From positions 235,550 to 299,549 of the forward strand of contig NZ_LMRR01000042.1 of the NCBI RefSeq assembly GCF_001426085.1: a stretch of DNA of 64,000 nucleotides, read 5' to 3'. Shown piece after piece: positions 34,716-43,214 of the stretch (its first letter is position 1; the number at the start of each line of letters is the position of its first letter). This DNA is from Rhodococcus sp. Leaf278 (lineage in GTDB: Bacteria > Actinomycetota > Actinomycetes > Mycobacteriales > Mycobacteriaceae). The notes below the pieces were generated by a model, which did no database searches, was not told the origin of the DNA, and saw only the letters and a program-made list of their open reading frames with translations. A program made the translations under genes and the position numbers.

Positions 34716-37431
34716 GAGGACGCTCCCAACTCTCCGAACAATGTACGGTCCCGTCCGCGTCGACCCAGAACGGCACGGCGTGGTCACCGCTGACGTCTCC
34801 GGTCGATCGGACCACCAGTTCTCGGTGGACCACCACTCCGCCCTGCGGAAGCGGCAATCCCATTACCGCACAAGCCAATACGGCTCCAGGTTCGCGGTCC
34901 CAGGAGCTGACACGTCCGACTCCGAGTACTTCTCCGCTGATCGCCTCCGACGCCGGTCTGATGTCCAGAACGTCTGCCAGAGCGGCTGCTGTGGTGATGT
35001 CCGAGAGAACTGCAACCTCCGGCGGTACGACGCCTGCCAGCCATGGTGTGTCGATCACCAACGCATCCGACGCGTCGATGACCGCTCCGCCGAGAGTGCG
35101 GACTCGATCAGGCGGGTCGATGTCGGCGATGTCGATGCGCCCGTCGACAACCGCAGTGGCGATCAGCGTGTGAGTCCGTGCGATCACCGCAGAGGTCGGA
35201 CTCCGCCGTGGATCCCCCAGTGCCTCGAGCAGTAACCGGCACGTCTCGACGCTGTCGCAGGCCGATGCGCTCAATACGGCCGACAACTCGTCGGCGCGCG
35301 GGTGATCCAGCGGATCGAGCAGGCCTGCGAATGTCTCGTCGGAAGGCGCTCGGAACGCGCTCAGGGGCACCCTCTGCATCCGCGCATGACGCCTGAGCCA
35401 CCACGCGGTGTAGCCGTCGCGATCGGTCAGAGCCGCACGGGTACTCGGATCGTCGAGCAGAACGGTCAACGCCTCCGACCATGCGTCCGAACGAACGAGA
35501 TCGAGATCTCGGACTGCGAGCAGCGTCGCCGGTTCCGCGGACAGTTCGGACCAGCACCCCGACTCGTCGTCGAGGTCGTGATCCGGCCCGGTCGGCAGCT
35601 CGTCGCGTATCACCGAGAAACCCCACCCGACGCCCACCGCGCGCAGCGCCCGCTCACCGAACCTCGTCACCACCGCAGGCGCGAGAACGCCGAACGGGGA
35701 ATCCTGCACCAGCAGATCCGCCAACGGCGCTCCGGGAAGCAACAATTCGTCGGCACTGCGCAGCTCGCCGTCCTCGTCTTCGAGTGGCAGGCCGCCGATC
35801 CAACCAGGTAGTTCACCCGCCTCCGCGGCCAGGGCGAGAACCGCGCTCACCAGGGTGTCGACGTCGTCGCCGTCCCAGTCGAGATCGTCGAGCGCCGCTT
35901 CGAGAGCCGGGTCCCTCAGCAATTCGGACGCGGTTGCCTCGCGAGCCCCGAGCCTCGTCAGCAGCGGACTCACTGCGCCCGGATGCACCAGACGGACCCA
36001 CGTCACCGCCGCCGAGGCATCCGATCCGATCACCGTTGTTCGCGCACCGGTGACCGTGCGGCCGTCTGCCAGCGGAACAGGCAGAGCTGCAAGCTCTTCC
36101 GCAGCAACACCGTCGACGACGAGGGGCGTCAACGCGTCGAACAGCCGCTGCCACCACGACGGTTCGCGGCCCAGACCACCGAGCATCTCCGCCAGCCGCG
36201 CCAACCCGATCCGGTGCACCCCAACTGCCGACAGCGCCGACGCGTAGCGCGCGCCCGACAGCGTCGCGTCGACCAGATCCGGTAGGACGTCGATCAGCAC
36301 CGAGGTGAGTTCCGCGGAGGCATCCGCGACGACATTCGACCGCTCCGGCACGAGGTCGCGTCCGCGCGCACCGGGAAGCCATGGAGCGCTGGACAATCGG
36401 CGAAAGATCAGCTCTCGCAACTGCCCGTCGACCTCGCTTCGGGCGAATCCGACCTCGGGAACGAACGACACTCTCGACGCTGCGGGCAGTGACGCCACGA
36501 AATCCGCGTACCCGTGTGCCAGCGCATCGAACGAGACACCCGGAAGCACGCGCCGTCGGTCCGGCTGCATCGGTACATCGGCAATCACCAAGGCGGGCAA
36601 CGACAACAGCTCGTCCGATCGGGTGGGAGCCCGCAACACGTCGGGGGACGCCGGAACGGGTAGACCGTCGACGACCGGAGCCAGCCAGCGCGCGGCAGGG
36701 GTGCTGAACTGTCGCCATGTTCGCGACCCGATCGCGATGTCGATACTCTGGGCGTCGAGTGTCGTTCTGACGCAGTCGATCACATAGCCGTCGATGTCGA
36801 TCGAGTCCAGTGCCTCGAGTTCGAGAAGCAGATCGACAGCCTCGTCCGCGTATCCGGACGCGAAGGACGCCGCGTCCGAATCCGGTCGCGGCGCCAACAC
36901 GATCTCGGTGTCGTACCCCGCTGCGGGGGGTTCGACCACGGGCCACGCCAACCTCAGTACCGGCACGCCCGCCTCGGGCACGGCCATTCCGCGCTCGCGC
37001 AGTGCGTCCGCGGTACGCCGTGCACTGAACAGCACACCGCCGTCACGGGAGCGCACCTCGATCTCGTCGGACACCGATCGCACCGCGGTGAAACCGACTC
37101 CGAACTGCCCGACGCCGCCATCCATTGCAGTCTTGGCCGATGCCCTCAGCGCGGTCAGCGCATGCACACCCGAAACATCGAGCGCAGCACCGGTATTGGC
37201 GATGTGAAGGGAACCGACATCATCGGTCCACACTGCCAACCGTCCCGAAACACCGGCCCGCGCCGCCGCGTCCGCAGCGTTCTGCGCGAGCTCGGTCAAC
37301 AGCCGGTCACGATAACCTCCGCGCACCAGGTCGGACTCGGACGCCGAGTCCTCACGAAGCCGGGTGGGCGACGAGCCCCAGGCCGCGAGAATCGACTCGC
37401 GCAGCGACCCGGTATCGAACGGGTCGATCAG
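34705..37431 (-). CDS. Sacsin-like ATP-binding protein (GHKL ATPase)
   Basis: A large protein of about 908 residues (position of the start uncertain). The first 250 residues hold a Hsp90-type GHKL ATPase: LTELAQNAADAAARAGVSG (N-box with the magnesium-binding Asn), then AVWTDDVGSLHIANTGAALD, GGVGQFGVGFTAVRSVSDEI (glycine-rich lid). This N-terminal region resembles the sacsin N-terminal ATP-binding domain. The remaining 650 residues are unique, helical and leucine-rich with no recognised domain. The gene overlaps the DUF3027 stop by 4 nt if translation begins at CTG 37431; the nearest canonical start is GTG 37326. Function is unknown. Confidence 0.7.
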   Translation of the reverse strand: MIDPFDTGSLRESILAAWGSSPTRLREDSASESDLVRGGYRDRLLTELAQNAADAAARAGVSGRLAVWTDDVGSLHIANTGAALDVSGVHALTALRASAKTAMDGGVGQFGVGFTAVRSVSDEIEVRSRDGGVLFSARRTADALRERGMAVPEAGVPVLRLAWPVVEPPAAGYDTEIVLAPRPDSDAASFASGYADEAVDLLLELEALDSIDIDGYVIDCVRTTLDAQSIDIAIGSRTWRQFSTPAARWLAPVVDGLPVPASPDVLRAPTRSDELLSLPALVIADVPMQPDRRRVLPGVSFDALAHGYADFVASLPAASRVSFVPEVGFARSEVDGQLRELIFRRLSSAPWLPGARGRDLVPERSNVVADASAELTSVLIDVLPDLVDATLSGARYASALSAVGVHRIGLARLAEMLGGLGREPSWWQRLFDALTPLVVDGVAAEELAALPVPLADGRTVTGARTTVIGSDASAAVTWVRLVHPGAVSPLLTRLGAREATASELLRDPALEAALDDLDWDGDDVDTLVSAVLALAAEAGELPGWIGGLPLEDEDGELRSADELLLPGAPLADLLVQDSPFGVLAPAVVTRFGERALRAVGVGWGFSVIRDELPTGPDHDLDDESGCWSELSAEPATLLAVRDLDLVRSDAWSEALTVLLDDPSTRAALTDRDGYTAWWLRRHARMQRVPLSAFRAPSDETFAGLLDPLDHPRADELSAVLSASACDSVETCRLLLEALGDPRRSPTSAVIARTHTLIATAVVDGRIDIADIDPPDRVRTLGGAVIDASDALVIDTPWLAGVVPPEVAVLSDITTAAALADVLDIRPASEAISGEVLGVGRVSSWDREPGAVLACAVMGLPLPQGGVVVHRELVVRSTGDVSGDHAVPFWVDADGTVHCSESWERPRGL

Positions 37432-38531
37432 CTCGGAGATACCGAATCCTCTTCGTGCACAGCATCTTCCGTCACCTCGGAGTGAGGAACTTCCGTGGCC
37501 GTCGTGTCCGCAACCGCAGGTGCCTCCTCCTGCGGCGCCGTTGCCTCGTTCTGCGCATCGGCTGTGCCTGTCGGCGCGTCGCTCGGGTCCGCACTGTCGG
37601 TGGTCTCGTCCGCGGAAGCAGTCTCGTCCGACGCAATGGCCTCGGCCGACACACTCGACTCGTGGGACACAACGGTCTCGTCGGACACAACGGTCTCGTC
37701 GGACACAACGGTCTCGTCGGACACAACGGTCTCGTCGGACACACTCGCCTCGACCGGAGGACTCGTCTCGGCCGGAGGCGTCGGTGCCACGGTGACGTCG
37801 AGGGCCGCGTCGTCGTACGGCTCGAATTGCGGTGATCCTGCTCCGGTAGGCAATTCGGTGTCGGAGTGCGCACCGCAGCCGTACTCGGCATGCACCACGT
37901 GCCCGTCCGCGGCGAACTCGTTGCCGCACACTCCGAATGCAGCCGACAACGATCCGGCGATGGGCAGGTAGAAGCCGCAGCGCCCACACGTCGACGGCGC
38001 AGCTTTGGCCATCTCGGTATCAGGGCCGAAATCGCCGTCGTGCCAGCGTTGGGCGGCGTCGAGACGTCCTTCGAGGCTGGTGACCTTGGTTCTGCCGAGA
38101 CCGATCTCGCCTGCCACCTCGTCGATGGCGGGATCACCGGAGCTGACATAGCCCGGCACCAGGCGTGGGTCGTCTTGCCTCGGAGACAGCAGATCGCCCG
38201 GTCCCAGATCCCCGGGGCGGATACGTTCGTCCCAGGGCACCCAGGACGGTGCCACCAGCGCGTCGGGCCCGGGCAGCAGAACCAACTCACTGACAGTGGC
38301 GCGATCGGCGTCCTCCGGGGCCGCGACCACCACAGCCCACTGCCATCCTCGGTAGCCCTCGAGATCGCTGGCGAACCGGTGGGTGGCCGCGCTGGCGTCC
38401 TCGGCGGTGACCCCCAGATACTCGCCGACACCTCCCTCGCCCAGGTCGAGCAGAGCCTGCCGCGCGAGGTCCACGGCATCGGCCAAGACGGGGCGGATGG
38501 AATCGAGCTCTGGAGAAGATACGAAACTCAC
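37428..38531 (-). CDS. DUF3027 protein with a tandem-repeat tail
   Basis: A 367-residue protein. The first 255 residues match DUF3027 (M. tuberculosis Rv0877 is of this family), with a Cys cluster (TCGRCGFYLP and FGVCGNEF ... YGCG) that could bind zinc. From about residue 265 an acidic, low-complexity tail contains exact SDETVV hexapeptide repeats and degenerate relatives. The start is GTG 38531 (VSFVSSPELDSI); no strong ribosome site was seen. It precedes the sacsin-like gene with an overlap, suggesting an operon. Confidence 0.85.
   Translation of the reverse strand: MSFVSSPELDSIRPVLADAVDLARQALLDLGEGGVGEYLGVTAEDASAATHRFASDLEGYRGWQWAVVVAAPEDADRATVSELVLLPGPDALVAPSWVPWDERIRPGDLGPGDLLSPRQDDPRLVPGYVSSGDPAIDEVAGEIGLGRTKVTSLEGRLDAAQRWHDGDFGPDTEMAKAAPSTCGRCGFYLPIAGSLSAAFGVCGNEFAADGHVVHAEYGCGAHSDTELPTGAGSPQFEPYDDAALDVTVAPTPPAETSPPVEASVSDETVVSDETVVSDETVVSDETVVSHESSVSAEAIASDETASADETTDSADPSDAPTGTADAQNEATAPQEEAPAVADTTATEVPHSEVTEDAVHEEDSVSPS
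37666..37737. repeat. 18-bp tandem repeat, four exact copies
   Basis: The unit GACACAACGGTCTCGTCG occurs four times in a row (37666, 37684, 37702, 37720) and is flanked by one degenerate unit on each side (37648-37665 and 37738-37755). On the coding strand each unit encodes SDETVV. This is a coding minisatellite in the DUF3027 gene. Confidence 0.95.
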
Positions 38532-38581
38532 ACATTCAGTTTGCCGCATCGACTCGGTGACGCCCAGTTCGGGCTGCCATC

Positions 38582-39451
38582 ATGGATGCAATGACCGTCC
38601 GCGCTCGCACCTTCGTAGCCGTCCTGGCCTCTGCACTGGCGGTGGCCTCCTGCTCGTCGACACCAGGATCGACGGCCGAAGCGCCGACCTCCGACTCGGT
38701 GCCGAACCTGACCGCGGAAGTCGTGCGCACGTACGACCGCGGCGGCGACGCGTTCACCCAGGGATTCGAGATCGACGGTGACGTGCTCTACGAGGGCACC
38801 GGGCTGGAAGGTTCGTCGTTCGTCAGGCGCACATCGCTCGCGGACATGACCGAGCTCGAGCGGGTCGATCTGCCGTCCGACCTGTTCGGCGAAGGGATCA
38901 CCGTCGACGGGGACACCCTGTGGCAGATCACCTGGCAAGACGGAGTCGCTATCGAACGCGACCGGGACACCCTGACCGAACAGCGTCGAGTGAACTACGA
39001 CGGCGAAGGTTGGGGACTCTGCACCGAGGGCCGAGGAACACAGGGTCGGGGAACACCGGACGACCGCCTCGTCATGAGCGACGGCACATCCACCCTGACC
39101 TTCCGCGACCCCACCACTTTCGACGCCGTCGACACAGTGGACGTCACGCTCGACGGCAATCCGGTGGAGCGGCTCAACGAACTCGAGTGCGCCGAGGACG
39201 GGTCTATCTACGCCAATGTGTGGCAGACGTTCGACATCATGCGCATCGACCCCGAGACCGGGAAGGTGACGGCCGTCATCGACGGCACACCGCTGTGGGA
39301 CTCGATGTCTGCCGCCGATCGAGGCGGAGCCGACGTTTTCAATGGCATCGCTCAGGTCCCGGGTACGGACCGATTCCTCGTGACCGGCAAATTCTGGCCC
39401 AAGATCTTCGAGGTGCGATTCACCGATACCGCGCCGGTAGGACAGAATTGA
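38582..39451 (+). CDS. Glutaminyl-peptide cyclotransferase (plant/bacterial type), lipoprotein
   Basis: A 289-residue secreted enzyme that cyclises N-terminal Gln of peptides to pyroglutamate. The signal peptide ends at a lipobox (LAVASC), so it is likely a lipoprotein anchored outside the cytoplasmic membrane. The family motif GDAFTQGFEIDGDVLYEGTG is near residue 57, followed by GSSFVRR. The five-bladed propeller layout, NELECAEDGSIYANVWQT and FLVTGKFWPKIFEV, fits the QCT family. ATG 38582 or 38591 (MTVRAR) are both possible. It is followed 4 bp later by an MFS gene. Confidence 0.9.
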   Translation: MDAMTVRARTFVAVLASALAVASCSSTPGSTAEAPTSDSVPNLTAEVVRTYDRGGDAFTQGFEIDGDVLYEGTGLEGSSFVRRTSLADMTELERVDLPSDLFGEGITVDGDTLWQITWQDGVAIERDRDTLTEQRRVNYDGEGWGLCTEGRGTQGRGTPDDRLVMSDGTSTLTFRDPTTFDAVDTVDVTLDGNPVERLNELECAEDGSIYANVWQTFDIMRIDPETGKVTAVIDGTPLWDSMSAADRGGADVFNGIAQVPGTDRFLVTGKFWPKIFEVRFTDTAPVGQN

Positions 39452-39455
39452 CCCC

Positions 39456-41204
39456 GTGACCGATCCTCGTCTCCCCCACACCCCACCGGGTGCGGACGGC
39501 TCGGAACAGGTTCACTCCGCAGGCTCCGCTCACGGCCCAGGACAAGTTCGCCCCGCAGGCTCCGCTCACAACCCCGAGCAAGACAGCTCGATGGATCATC
39601 CGGGTCTGGCCAACTACCCGCCCGCACCTGCCGCCACCCATGTTCCGAGTCGTCGCGAGCCGTTGCCGCCCCTGCACCCACCGCGGACCGAGAAGATCAC
39701 CGCTCCGCGCGGCCGAGCCGGTGCTCGCAAGCCCCCGCCGATGCCGAAGAAGCTGACCGTCACTCGCGTCGCCGCCATGCGGGGACGCGAGCTCACCGGC
39801 AAGGGCATCGCGTCGTTCCAGCGAGCTGCGAAAGCCGACGGCGCGGACAAGTCCGGACTGACTGCGCTGACCTACGCGACCATGGCGAACTTCGCGTCGG
39901 ATGCGGCGTTGGCGATCGCCTTGGCGAACACACTGTTCTTCTCCGCGGCCACCGGTGAGGACAAGACCAAGGTCGCGCTCTATCTCGTCATCACCATTGC
40001 GCCGTTCGCGCTGATCGCCCCGTTGATCGGACCGCTGCTGGACCGGCTGCAGCACGGTCGACGCATCGCGCTCGCCACATCGTTCGGGTTGCGCACCGTG
40101 CTGGCGGTGGTGCTGGTGTTCAACTTCGACAGTTGGGTGCTGTATCCCGCCGCGCTCGGCATGCTCGTGCTCAGCAAATCCTTTGCAGTGCTCAAGAGTG
40201 CGGTGACGCCGAGGGTGCTGCCCCCGGAGATCGACCTCGTCCGCGTCAATTCTCGGCTCACCGTCTTCGGCCTGCTCGGCGGCACCATCGCGGCAGGGGC
40301 CGTGGCCGGCGGCATCGCGTTCTTCGCAGGCTCACCCGGCGCGCTGTGGTTCGTCGCCGCGATCACCGTGCTCGGCGGCTACCTCAGCATGCAGATCCCG
40401 TCCTGGGTCGAGATCACCGAGGGCGAAGTGCCGGCCACCCTGAGCTATCACGCCGAGCAGCACAACGGCAGCGACTTCGCCGGAAACAGCGCCCCGACCG
40501 AAAACCTGCGCCGCCCACCGCCGCGCACCAAGAACTCGAGCAGCACCAAGAACCGCAGACAGCCCCTCGGCCGGGCCGTCATCGTGGGACTGTGGGGAAA
40601 CGGCACCATCCGAATTCTCACCGGATTCCTGACGCTCTACATAGCGTTCGTTGCCAAATCCCGTACCGAACACGAGCCGCTCCAGCAGGCCGCGATGCTC
40701 GGACTCGTCGGAGCCGCAGCCGGTCTCGGCAACTTCTCGGGTAACGCGCTCGGTGCCAGGATCAAACTCGGCCGGCCGTCCCTGGTGGTTCTTCGCTGCA
40801 CCCTCGCCGTCACGGTGGTGGCCGTCGTCGCCGCGGTCACCGACAGCCTGCTCACCGCAGCGGTGGCCGCGCTCGTTGCATCGAGCGCCAGTGCGCTGGC
40901 CAAGGTCTCCCTCGACGCATCCCTGCAGGCCGATCTGCCGCCGGAGTCGATAGCGTCGGGATTCGGCCGCTCCGAAACCGTCATGCAGCTGTGCTGGGTT
41001 CTGGGCGGCACCCTGGGTGTGCTGCTCCCCACCGAATACTGGCTCGGTTTCACCGTCCTGTCGGTGTTGCTTACGATCGGGCTCGTGCAGACATTCCTCA
41101 CCTACCGCGGCAGATCGCTTCTGCCCGGCTTCGGCGGCAACCGCCCCGACCACGTCGAACAAGAAATGTCCGACGGCTCCTTCGGCGAAAACGTGACCAA
41201 GTGA
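39456..41204 (+). CDS. MFS permease with long cytoplasmic N-terminal extension
   Basis: A 582-residue MFS protein with an unusually long N-terminal extension of about 140 residues, rich in Pro, His and Arg, before the first membrane helix (TMANFASDAALAIALANTLF). Twelve helices follow, with a cytoplasmic loop after the sixth. M. tuberculosis Rv0876c is a similar transporter in the same context. Inside the extension a 36-bp duplication encodes VHSAGSAHGPGQ and VRPAGSAHNPEQ. GTG 39456 starts MTDPRLPHTPPGADG. Substrate is unknown. Confidence 0.85.
   Translation: MTDPRLPHTPPGADGSEQVHSAGSAHGPGQVRPAGSAHNPEQDSSMDHPGLANYPPAPAATHVPSRREPLPPLHPPRTEKITAPRGRAGARKPPPMPKKLTVTRVAAMRGRELTGKGIASFQRAAKADGADKSGLTALTYATMANFASDAALAIALANTLFFSAATGEDKTKVALYLVITIAPFALIAPLIGPLLDRLQHGRRIALATSFGLRTVLAVVLVFNFDSWVLYPAALGMLVLSKSFAVLKSAVTPRVLPPEIDLVRVNSRLTVFGLLGGTIAAGAVAGGIAFFAGSPGALWFVAAITVLGGYLSMQIPSWVEITEGEVPATLSYHAEQHNGSDFAGNSAPTENLRRPPPRTKNSSSTKNRRQPLGRAVIVGLWGNGTIRILTGFLTLYIAFVAKSRTEHEPLQQAAMLGLVGAAAGLGNFSGNALGARIKLGRPSLVVLRCTLAVTVVAVVAAVTDSLLTAAVAALVASSASALAKVSLDASLQADLPPESIASGFGRSETVMQLCWVLGGTLGVLLPTEYWLGFTVLSVLLTIGLVQTFLTYRGRSLLPGFGGNRPDHVEQEMSDGSFGENVTK
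39517..39569 (+). repeat. Short tandem duplication in the MFS N-terminus
   Basis: CCGCAGGCTCCGCTCAC occurs at 39517-39533 and again at 39553-39569, a 36-bp period equal to 12 codons. The units encode SAGSAHGPGQVR and PAGSAHNPEQDS in the low-complexity N-terminal extension. Confidence 0.7.
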
Positions 41205-41713
41205 ATCTCGCTCCCCGTACCAAGAAGATCGCGGCGATCACCGCCGCCGGTCTTGTCGTCATCGCCATCGCGTTCGTCGCGGTGCTCGCCCTGCTGATCG
41301 GTAAAGCGCCGGAGAAGGATCCGACCGTCACCGCATACGCCAACGGCCGAGCCGTCGTGGTGGAGCCGTATCTGTACTGCGCTGTCAGCGACCCGCTGTG
41401 CACCAACGTCGGTGAGACCACCGAGATCCAGGTCGGCAATGCCGAGACGGTCCAGCTCTCGTTGCCCGCCCCCATCTACTCCGCGCCGTGGGTGCTCGCC
41501 GTGGTCTACGGCGACGACAGCGGCGACGTGGTGGAGAACACCGAGTTCAACGAGCCGGACACCAAGCTCAGCGTCACGGTTCCCACGAAGGACGACAGCA
41601 ACCGGACACTGCTCGGCATAGAGGTGCGCTTGCCCACCGGCATCATCGACACCGATACCAATCAGGAAGGGTTCGTCAGCCACGCCATCTGGTCGATCGG
41701 CACCCGCCCGTAG
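41201..41713 (+). CDS. DUF2771 membrane-anchored protein
   Basis: A 170-residue protein with an N-terminal signal anchor (about 12-36, AGLVVIAIAFVAVLALLIG) and an extracytoplasmic beta-rich domain containing the paired cysteines YCAVSDPLCTNV and ending SHAIWSIGTR. It fits the DUF2771 family (M. tuberculosis Rv0875c). GTG 41201 overlaps the MFS stop by 4 nt, so the two are co-translated. Function unknown; proximity to the transporter suggests an accessory role. Confidence 0.85.
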   Translation: MNLAPRTKKIAAITAAGLVVIAIAFVAVLALLIGKAPEKDPTVTAYANGRAVVVEPYLYCAVSDPLCTNVGETTEIQVGNAETVQLSLPAPIYSAPWVLAVVYGDDSGDVVENTEFNEPDTKLSVTVPTKDDSNRTLLGIEVRLPTGIIDTDTNQEGFVSHAIWSIGTRP

Positions 41714-41725
41714 CGTCGGTGGACG

Positions 41726-42142
41726 TCAGCTGTCGAGCTCACGGGCGACAGCCCGGACGACCTCGGAGATTCGCTGCGCGATCTTGCGATCGGGGTACTT
41801 GCCCTTACGTAGTTCGGGCTGCACCGTCGCCTCGAGCAGTGTGATCATGTCCTCGACCATTCCGTGCAGCTCGTCGGGCGTGTGCTTGCGCTCGACGGGT
41901 TCACGGCGAGTGCTACCGGCGTTCTGCCGCACCGACGGTGCGGGCTCGAGCACCTTCAGGCTCAGCGCCTGGGGTCCGCGGCGGCCGGCAGCCATGCCGA
42001 ATTCGACGCGCTGACCGGCTTTGAGGCCTTCGACGCCCTCCGGCAACGCCGACGAACGCACGTAGACGTCCTCGCCTTCCTCCTGAGAGAGGAATCCGAA
42101 TCCCTTGTCGACGTCGTACCACTTCACCTTGCCGGTCGGCAC
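41726..42142 (-). CDS. cspB: Cold-shock protein CspB
   Basis: A 138-residue RNA-binding protein. The cold-shock domain (residues 1-67) has VKWYDVDKGFGFLSQEEGED and VYVRSSALPEGVEGLKAGQRV, carrying the RNP motifs. A C-terminal extension of about 65 residues, helical and charged (ERKHTPDELHGMVEDMITLL), resembles that of M. tuberculosis CspB (Rv0871, 135 aa). GTG 42142 begins VPTGKVKWYD, the usual start. The extension distinguishes it from the 67-aa CspA type. Confidence 0.93.
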   Translation of the reverse strand: MPTGKVKWYDVDKGFGFLSQEEGEDVYVRSSALPEGVEGLKAGQRVEFGMAAGRRGPQALSLKVLEPAPSVRQNAGSTRREPVERKHTPDELHGMVEDMITLLEATVQPELRKGKYPDRKIAQRISEVVRAVARELDS

Positions 42143-42316
42143 TGAGCTCACCCGTTCATCTGTTGCTGTCGGTCGTTTCGTTGTGCGCGGGCCCGATGTT
42201 CGGACCGGCGGTCTGCACAAATTTCGCGCCCCACGAAACGTAGGACGCGAATACATCAGTCTAGCGCGGTGAGTCTCGATGAAGCATTCGAGTTCTTCGC
42301 ACCCGGTACTTCGCAC

Positions 42317-42332
42317 TACCGTGGTGCAGGTG
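42317..42332 (+). promoter_or_regulatory. Leaderless promoter (TACCGT then GTG)
   Basis: A TAnnnT -10 (TACCGT, 42317-42322) stands 7 nt before GTG 42330, the spacing expected if transcription starts on the start codon. This supports the GTG over the upstream ATG 42279. Confidence 0.5.
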
Positions 42333-42548
42333 GACACACCGACCCGTAAGAGCAACACCGTTCTGCTGCGCATCGCGCTCGCGCTGTTCGCGATAGGCCT
42401 CGTCGCCATCGTCGCGATCCTGCTGTTTCCGGTCTTCTCCGACGCGAAGCCCCCGCTGAGCCTCTACCTGACGGCCATGTTCTCGGCACCGGCCGGGTTC
42501 GTACTGGCGTTGGTGTACGCGCTGGCGTCCGGACGGCGGGCTCGGTAG
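42330..42548 (+). CDS. Small two-helix membrane protein
   Basis: A 72-residue protein with helices at about 11-30 and 42-63. The N-terminus is VDTPTRKSNTVLLRIALALF and the tail is SGRRAR. Its stop is 3 bp before the YccF gene, so the two are probably one transcript. The start is chosen because a TACCGT -10 lies 7 nt upstream; ATG 42279 would add 17 residues without a ribosome site. No known function. Confidence 0.6.
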   Translation: MDTPTRKSNTVLLRIALALFAIGLVAIVAILLFPVFSDAKPPLSLYLTAMFSAPAGFVLALVYALASGRRAR

Positions 42549-42551
42549 ATC

Positions 42552-42926
42552 ATGCGATTGATCCTGAACATCATCTGGCTGGTCTTCGGTGGGCTGTGGC
42601 TGGCCATCGGTTACTTCTTCGCCGGCCTTCTGCTGTGCATCCTGATCGTCACCATCCCGTTCGGCATCGCGTCGTTCCGGATCGGTGTGTACGCACTGTG
42701 GCCGTTCGGGTCGACGATTGTCGACAAGCCCGGGTCCGGGTCCGGCGCGCTCGTCGGGAACGTGCTCTGGCTGATACTCGCCGGCTGGTGGTTGGCGCTG
42801 GCTCATGTGGTCACGGCAGTCGCAATGGCGATCACCATCATCGGCATTCCGCTCGCGATCGCGAACCTGAAGTTGATCCCCGTATCTCTGATGCCCCTCG
42901 GGAAGGACATCGTTGCCGTTCGGTGA
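42552..42926 (+). CDS. YccF-domain membrane protein
   Basis: A 124-residue integral membrane protein with the YccF repeat: FGGLWLAIGYFFAGLLLCIL, TIPFGIASFRIGVYALWPFG, then the second copy WLILAGWWLALAHVVTAV and TIIGIPLAIANLKLIPVSL. M. tuberculosis Rv0870c is a YccF protein beside cspB, matching this context. Function of the family is unknown. A CRP-like site lies just downstream, belonging to rpfA. Confidence 0.9.
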   Translation: MRLILNIIWLVFGGLWLAIGYFFAGLLLCILIVTIPFGIASFRIGVYALWPFGSTIVDKPGSGSGALVGNVLWLILAGWWLALAHVVTAVAMAITIIGIPLAIANLKLIPVSLMPLGKDIVAVR

Positions 42927-42949
42927 CTTTCCGGACGGGTCTCAGCCAC

Positions 42950-42965
42950 TGTGACTTCCATCACA
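42950..42965. promoter_or_regulatory. CRP/GlxR-type site upstream of rpfA
   Basis: TGTGA-CTTCCA-TCACA is a perfect match to the TGTGA-N6-TCACA consensus of CRP-family regulators (Rv3676 in M. tuberculosis, GlxR in corynebacteria). M. tuberculosis rpfA is a known Crp target. It is about 450 bp upstream of the rpfA ATG, before the riboswitch leader. Confidence 0.75.
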
Positions 42966-43214
42966 TAACGCTTGGATAACAGGTCGGCAACGGGCTGGGG
43001 TTCACTGCCCACGACGCCCACTAGCTGGGCAGACACACGAGGCACAAAAGAGGTACGGAATGGCGTCGAGACGACTCCGCAAAATCGACAGTTACCAAAT
43101 AGTGACGTAAGCCGGGAATTTCAGTACGGTCAGCAGCGGCCGGAAAGTTCGGCCGAACTCCGGTCCGCAGCGCCAAACCTCGTCCCGCGGATACCGGAAC
43201 ACCCTCGACGATCA

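Noticed and set aside
34705..37431. Sacsin-like ATPase as part of an anti-phage system
   Set aside because: No nuclease, methyltransferase, reverse transcriptase or other defence gene lies near it, and the context is housekeeping.
37648..37755. 18-bp repeats considered as a CRISPR array
   Set aside because: Units are directly adjacent without spacers and lie in a coding frame; this is a minisatellite.
37432..37989. Upstream extension of the sacsin-like ATPase frame
   Set aside because: It runs antiphase through the DUF3027 tail repeat and gives an Arg/Gly-rich translation; the conserved-looking part begins near 37440.
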